A stretch of 64,000 nucleotides of DNA from Streptomyces radiopugnans (lineage in GTDB: Bacteria; Actinomycetota; Actinomycetes; Streptomycetales; Streptomycetaceae), in assembly GCF_900110735.1 (NCBI RefSeq), contig NZ_FOET01000014.1, positions 62,001-126,000 on the forward strand, given 5' to 3'. The position numbers and the translations under genes were made by a program. The notes beneath the pieces were generated by a model, which did no database searches, was not told where the DNA came from, and saw nothing but the letters and a program-made list of their open reading frames with translations. This document shows positions 60,848-64,000 of the stretch, one piece after another (the stretch's first letter is position 1; each line of letters begins with the position of its first letter).

Positions 60848-63800
60848 GTGGCTAAGGTCCGGGTATACGAGCTCGCCAAGGAGCTTGGAGTCGAGAGCAA
60901 GGTCGTCATGGCCAAGCTCCAGGAACTCGGTGAATTCGTCCGTTCGGCGTCCTCGACGATCGAGGCGCCGGTGGTACGCAAGCTGACCGACGCGTTCGAC
61001 GCGGGCAACGGCGCCGGAGGCGCCAAGAAGTCCGCCGCGAAGCCCGCCGCCCCCCGCAAGGCGGCCCCCAAGCCGGGCACCCCGAAGCCGGGTGCCTCCG
61101 CACCCCGCCCGGGTGCCCCCAAGCCCGGTGCGCCCAAGCCCCCGGCCCCCGCGGCCGAGGCGCCCAGGAGCGCGCCCCAGAAGAACGTCCCGGGTCCGGG
61201 TCCGGCGCCCGCCAAGAGCGGCCCGACCCCGCCCACCCCCGGGCCGCGTCCCGCCCCGGCCAAGCCGGGCCCGGCGCAGCCCCCCGCCCCGGCCAAGCCC
61301 GAGTTCACCGCGCCGCCGTCCGGCCAGGGCGCGCCGCGTCCGGGTGCCCCCAAGCCCGGTGGCCGTCCCGCCCCGACGGGCCAGGACCGCCGTGGTCCGG
61401 GCGGCCCCAAGCCGGGCGGTCCCAAGCCAGGCGCCCGTCCGGCCGGCCCGCGTCCGGGCAACAACCCCTTCACCTCCGGCGGCTCCACCGGCATGGCGCG
61501 CCCGCAGGCGCCCCGTCCGGGCGGCGCCCCGCGTCCCGGCGGCCCCGGTGCCCCGGGCGGTCCGCGTCCCGGAGCCGGCCAGGGCGGTCCCCGTCCGCAG
61601 GCTCCCGGCGGCGGCCGTCCCAGCCCCGGCAACATGCCGCGCCCGCAGGGCGGCCAGGGCGGCGCCGCGGGTCCGCGTCCGGGCGGCAACCGTCCGAACC
61701 CGGGCATGATGCCGCAGCGTCCGGCCGCGGGTCCGCGTCCGGGCCCCGGCGGCCGTGGTCCCGGCGGCGGCGCGGGCCGTCCCGGCGGTGGCGGCGGCGG
61801 CCGTCCCGGCTTCGCCGGCCGTCCCGGCGGCGGCGGCGGTCGTCCCGGTGGCGGCGGCGGTTTCGCCGGCCGTCCCGGTGGCGGCGGCGGTGGCGGCGGC
61901 TTCGGCGGCCGTCCCGGTTTCGGCGGCCGTCCCGGCGGTCCCGGTGGCCGCGGTGGCACGCAGGGCGCCTTCGGCCGTCCCGGCGGTCCGGCGCGCCGCG
62001 GCCGCAAGTCGAAGCGGCAGAGGCGCCAGGAGTACGAGGCCATGCAGGCCCCGTCCATCGGCGGCGTGATGCTGCCGCGCGGCAAGGGCGAGACCGTCCG
62101 GCTGTCGCGCGGTGCGTCGCTCACCGACTTCGCGGAGAAGATCAACGCCAACCCGGCGTCGCTGGTCCAGGTGATGTTCAACCTGGGCGAGATGGTCACC
62201 GCGACCCAGTCGGTCTCCGACGAAACGCTGCAGCTCCTCGGCGAGGAGATGAACTACGTCGTCCAGATCGTCAGCCCGGAGGAGGAGGACCGCGAGCTGC
62301 TCGAGTCCTTCGACATCGAGTTCGGCGAGGACGAGGGCGGCGAGGAGGCACTCGTCTCGCGTCCGCCGGTGGTGACCGTCATGGGTCACGTCGACCACGG
62401 TAAGACGCGCCTGCTGGACGCGATCCGCAAGACCAACGTCATCGAGGGCGAGGCCGGCGGCATCACCCAGCACATCGGTGCCTACCAGGTCGCGACCGAG
62501 GTCAACGACGAAGAGCGCAAGATCACCTTCATCGACACCCCGGGTCACGAGGCGTTCACCGCCATGCGTGCCCGCGGTGCGAAGTCGACCGACATCGCGA
62601 TCCTGGTGGTGGCGGCCAACGACGGTGTGATGCCCCAGACGGTCGAGGCCCTCAACCACGCCAAGGCGGCCGACGTGCCGATCGTGGTGGCGGTCAACAA
62701 GATCGACGTCGAGGGCGCGGACCCGACCAAGGTGCGCGGCCAGCTCACCGAGTACGGGCTCGTGGCCGAGGAGTACGGCGGCGACACCATGTTCGTCGAC
62801 ATCTCCGCCAAGCAGGGTCTGAACATCGACCAGCTGCTGGAGGCCGTGGTCCTGACCGCGGACGCCTCGCTCGACCTGCGGGCCAACCCGGAGCAGGACG
62901 CGCAGGGCATCGCGATCGAGGCCCACCTCGACCGCGGCCGCGGCGCGGTTGCCACGGTGCTGGTCCAGCGCGGCACCCTGCGGGTCGGCGACACGGTCGT
63001 GGTCGGCGACGCGTACGGCCGCGTCCGGGCGATGCTCGACGACAAGGGCAACAACGTCGAGGAGGCCGGTCCGGCCACCCCGGTCCTGGTGCTGGGCCTG
63101 ACCAGCGTCCCCGGGGCGGGCGACAACTTCCTGGTGGTCGACGAGGACCGCACGGCCCGGCAGATCGCCGAGAAGCGCGCCGCCCGCGAGCGCAACGCCG
63201 CCTTCGCCAAGCGCACCCGCAGGGTCTCCCTGGAGGACCTGGACAAGGTGCTCAAGGCCGGCGAGGTGCAGCAGCTCAACCTCATCATCAAGGGCGACGC
63301 GTCCGGTTCGGTCGAGGCCCTGGAGTCCTCGCTGCTCCAGCTCGACGTCGGCGAGGAGGTCGACCTGCGCGTCCTGCACCGCGGCGTGGGTGCGGTCACC
63401 GAGACCGACATCGACCTGGCGACCGGCTCCGACGCCATCGTCATCGGCTTCAACGTGCGCGCCGAGGGGCGTGCCACGCAGATGGCCGAGCGCGAGGGCG
63501 TGGACGTCCGCTACTACTCGGTCATCTACCAGGTGATCGAGGAGATCGAGGCGGCCCTCAAGGGCATGCTCAAGCCGGAGTACGAGGAGGTCGAGCTCGG
63601 CACGGCGGAGATCCGCGAGGTCTTCCGCTCCTCCAAGCTCGGCAACATCGCGGGTGTCATCATCCGCTCCGGCGAGGTCAGGCGGAACACCAAGGCCCGT
63701 CTCATCCGCGACGGCAAGGTCGTGGCGGAGAACCTCAACATCGAGGGTCTGCGCCGCTTCAAGGACGACGTCACCGAGATCCGCGAAGGCTTCGAGGGCG

Positions 63801-63883
63801 GTATCAACCTCGGGAACTTCAACGACATCAAGGTCGACGACGTCATCGCGACGTACGAGATGCGGGAGAAGCCCCGCGCCTGA
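60848..63883 (+). CDS. infB: Translation initiation factor IF-2
   Basis: GTPase that brings initiator tRNA to the 30S subunit. The 1011-residue protein starts at the GTG at 60848 with AAGGAG upstream. Residues 1-50 hold the IF2 N-terminal helix (VYELAKELGVESKVVMAKL). Residues about 50-380 form a very long Pro/Gly/Arg-rich linker with many RPGGGGGG-type repeats. The GTPase domain has G1 GHVDHGKT at 513-520, DTPGHEAF and NKID. Domains II-IV follow to the C-terminus. It is the longest gene here and closes the rimP-nusA-ylxR-infB operon. Confidence 0.96.
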   Translation: MAKVRVYELAKELGVESKVVMAKLQELGEFVRSASSTIEAPVVRKLTDAFDAGNGAGGAKKSAAKPAAPRKAAPKPGTPKPGASAPRPGAPKPGAPKPPAPAAEAPRSAPQKNVPGPGPAPAKSGPTPPTPGPRPAPAKPGPAQPPAPAKPEFTAPPSGQGAPRPGAPKPGGRPAPTGQDRRGPGGPKPGGPKPGARPAGPRPGNNPFTSGGSTGMARPQAPRPGGAPRPGGPGAPGGPRPGAGQGGPRPQAPGGGRPSPGNMPRPQGGQGGAAGPRPGGNRPNPGMMPQRPAAGPRPGPGGRGPGGGAGRPGGGGGGRPGFAGRPGGGGGRPGGGGGFAGRPGGGGGGGGFGGRPGFGGRPGGPGGRGGTQGAFGRPGGPARRGRKSKRQRRQEYEAMQAPSIGGVMLPRGKGETVRLSRGASLTDFAEKINANPASLVQVMFNLGEMVTATQSVSDETLQLLGEEMNYVVQIVSPEEEDRELLESFDIEFGEDEGGEEALVSRPPVVTVMGHVDHGKTRLLDAIRKTNVIEGEAGGITQHIGAYQVATEVNDEERKITFIDTPGHEAFTAMRARGAKSTDIAILVVAANDGVMPQTVEALNHAKAADVPIVVAVNKIDVEGADPTKVRGQLTEYGLVAEEYGGDTMFVDISAKQGLNIDQLLEAVVLTADASLDLRANPEQDAQGIAIEAHLDRGRGAVATVLVQRGTLRVGDTVVVGDAYGRVRAMLDDKGNNVEEAGPATPVLVLGLTSVPGAGDNFLVVDEDRTARQIAEKRAARERNAAFAKRTRRVSLEDLDKVLKAGEVQQLNLIIKGDASGSVEALESSLLQLDVGEEVDLRVLHRGVGAVTETDIDLATGSDAIVIGFNVRAEGRATQMAEREGVDVRYYSVIYQVIEEIEAALKGMLKPEYEEVELGTAEIREVFRSSKLGNIAGVIIRSGEVRRNTKARLIRDGKVVAENLNIEGLRRFKDDVTEIREGFEGGINLGNFNDIKVDDVIATYEMREKPRA

Positions 63884-63908
63884 CCCCCGCCGGTGATGCC
63901 ACCGGTGA

Positions 63909-63951
63909 ACGGCCACGGAGCCTCCCGCCCCGGCGGGAGGCTCCCGGCCGT
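63909..63951 (+). terminator. Terminator after infB
   Basis: GGAGCCTCCCGCC at 63917-63929 pairs exactly with 63932-63944. The stem is extended, past a small bulge, by ACGGCC (63909-63914) against GGCCGT (63946-63951), and is followed by TTATAT. Confidence 0.8.
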
Positions 63952-64000
63952 TATATGCGTCGATCACCGGGAACCGTTGCGTGTACGGTTTCCCGTGTCC

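Noticed and set aside
60548..63967. Open frame of over 1100 codons on the minus strand opposite infB
   Set aside because: It mirrors the codon pattern of infB. Its product is a low-complexity Gly/Ala/Arg/Thr sequence without known domains, as expected for antisense frames in GC-rich DNA.

Overview
The window is very GC-rich chromosomal DNA with many GTG and one TTG start codons, strong third-position GC, Tat-type lipoproteins and a gene order typical of Streptomyces (pyrH-frr-cdsA, rlmN, ispG-proS, rimP-nusA-ylxR-infB). I read it as a core-chromosome segment of a Streptomyces or a very close relative. No rRNA, tRNA, CRISPR array or transposase was recognised.

Layout. Positions 1-2499 hold the end of pyrH, then frr and cdsA, closed by a perfect 42-nt palindrome. 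Positions 2712-3828 hold a small lipoprotein and an unknown zinc-ribbon protein. About 3.95-6.29 kb is an accessory island. It carries a colicin-immunity-like protein, an HD hydrolase and a lower-GC Doc/Fic toxin with a HicA-like C-terminal domain. Both ends of the island carry a similar copy of the rlmN 5' region. rlmN follows, then a TPP riboswitch in front of a thiamine ABC importer (thiB-thiP-thiQ). Next come a small ABC exporter-like pair with a degenerate ATPase, an aminobutyraldehyde-type dehydrogenase, a deaminase probably acting on 6-aminodeoxyfutalosine (menaquinone route), a DUF4190-like membrane protein and a PAP2 phosphatase. A GABA block follows: gabT, a TraG/VirD4-like ATPase, a PucR regulator and a second aldehyde dehydrogenase, with a secreted M14 carboxypeptidase between the last two.

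Positions 26974-40446 form the most coherent accessory system, which I interpret as a xyloglucan-utilisation locus. It has a secreted GH12 endoglucanase, a binding protein with two permeases (no ATPase), intracellular GH42 beta-galactosidase, GH31 alpha-xylosidase-like and GH3 enzymes, and a LacI repressor. Four copies of a TCGAAGCGCTTCGA-type operator lie at its two control regions. The proposed order is outside cleavage by GH12, import of oligosaccharides, then trimming by GH42, GH31 and GH3 in the cytoplasm.

Positions 40699-48932 hold an acyl-CoA dehydrogenase, an alpha/beta hydrolase, a secreted subtilase, a GNAT protein and a PadR-ABC-permease operon whose promoter, palindromic operator and start codon suggest a leaderless, self-repressed mRNA. 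Positions 49062-63883 are housekeeping: dxr, an RseP-like protease, ispG, two GNAT proteins, proS, an APH-fold protein, a ferritin-like/lipoprotein pair, rimP, nusA, ylxR and infB. The infB leader contains a hairpin and three chained mini-ORFs.
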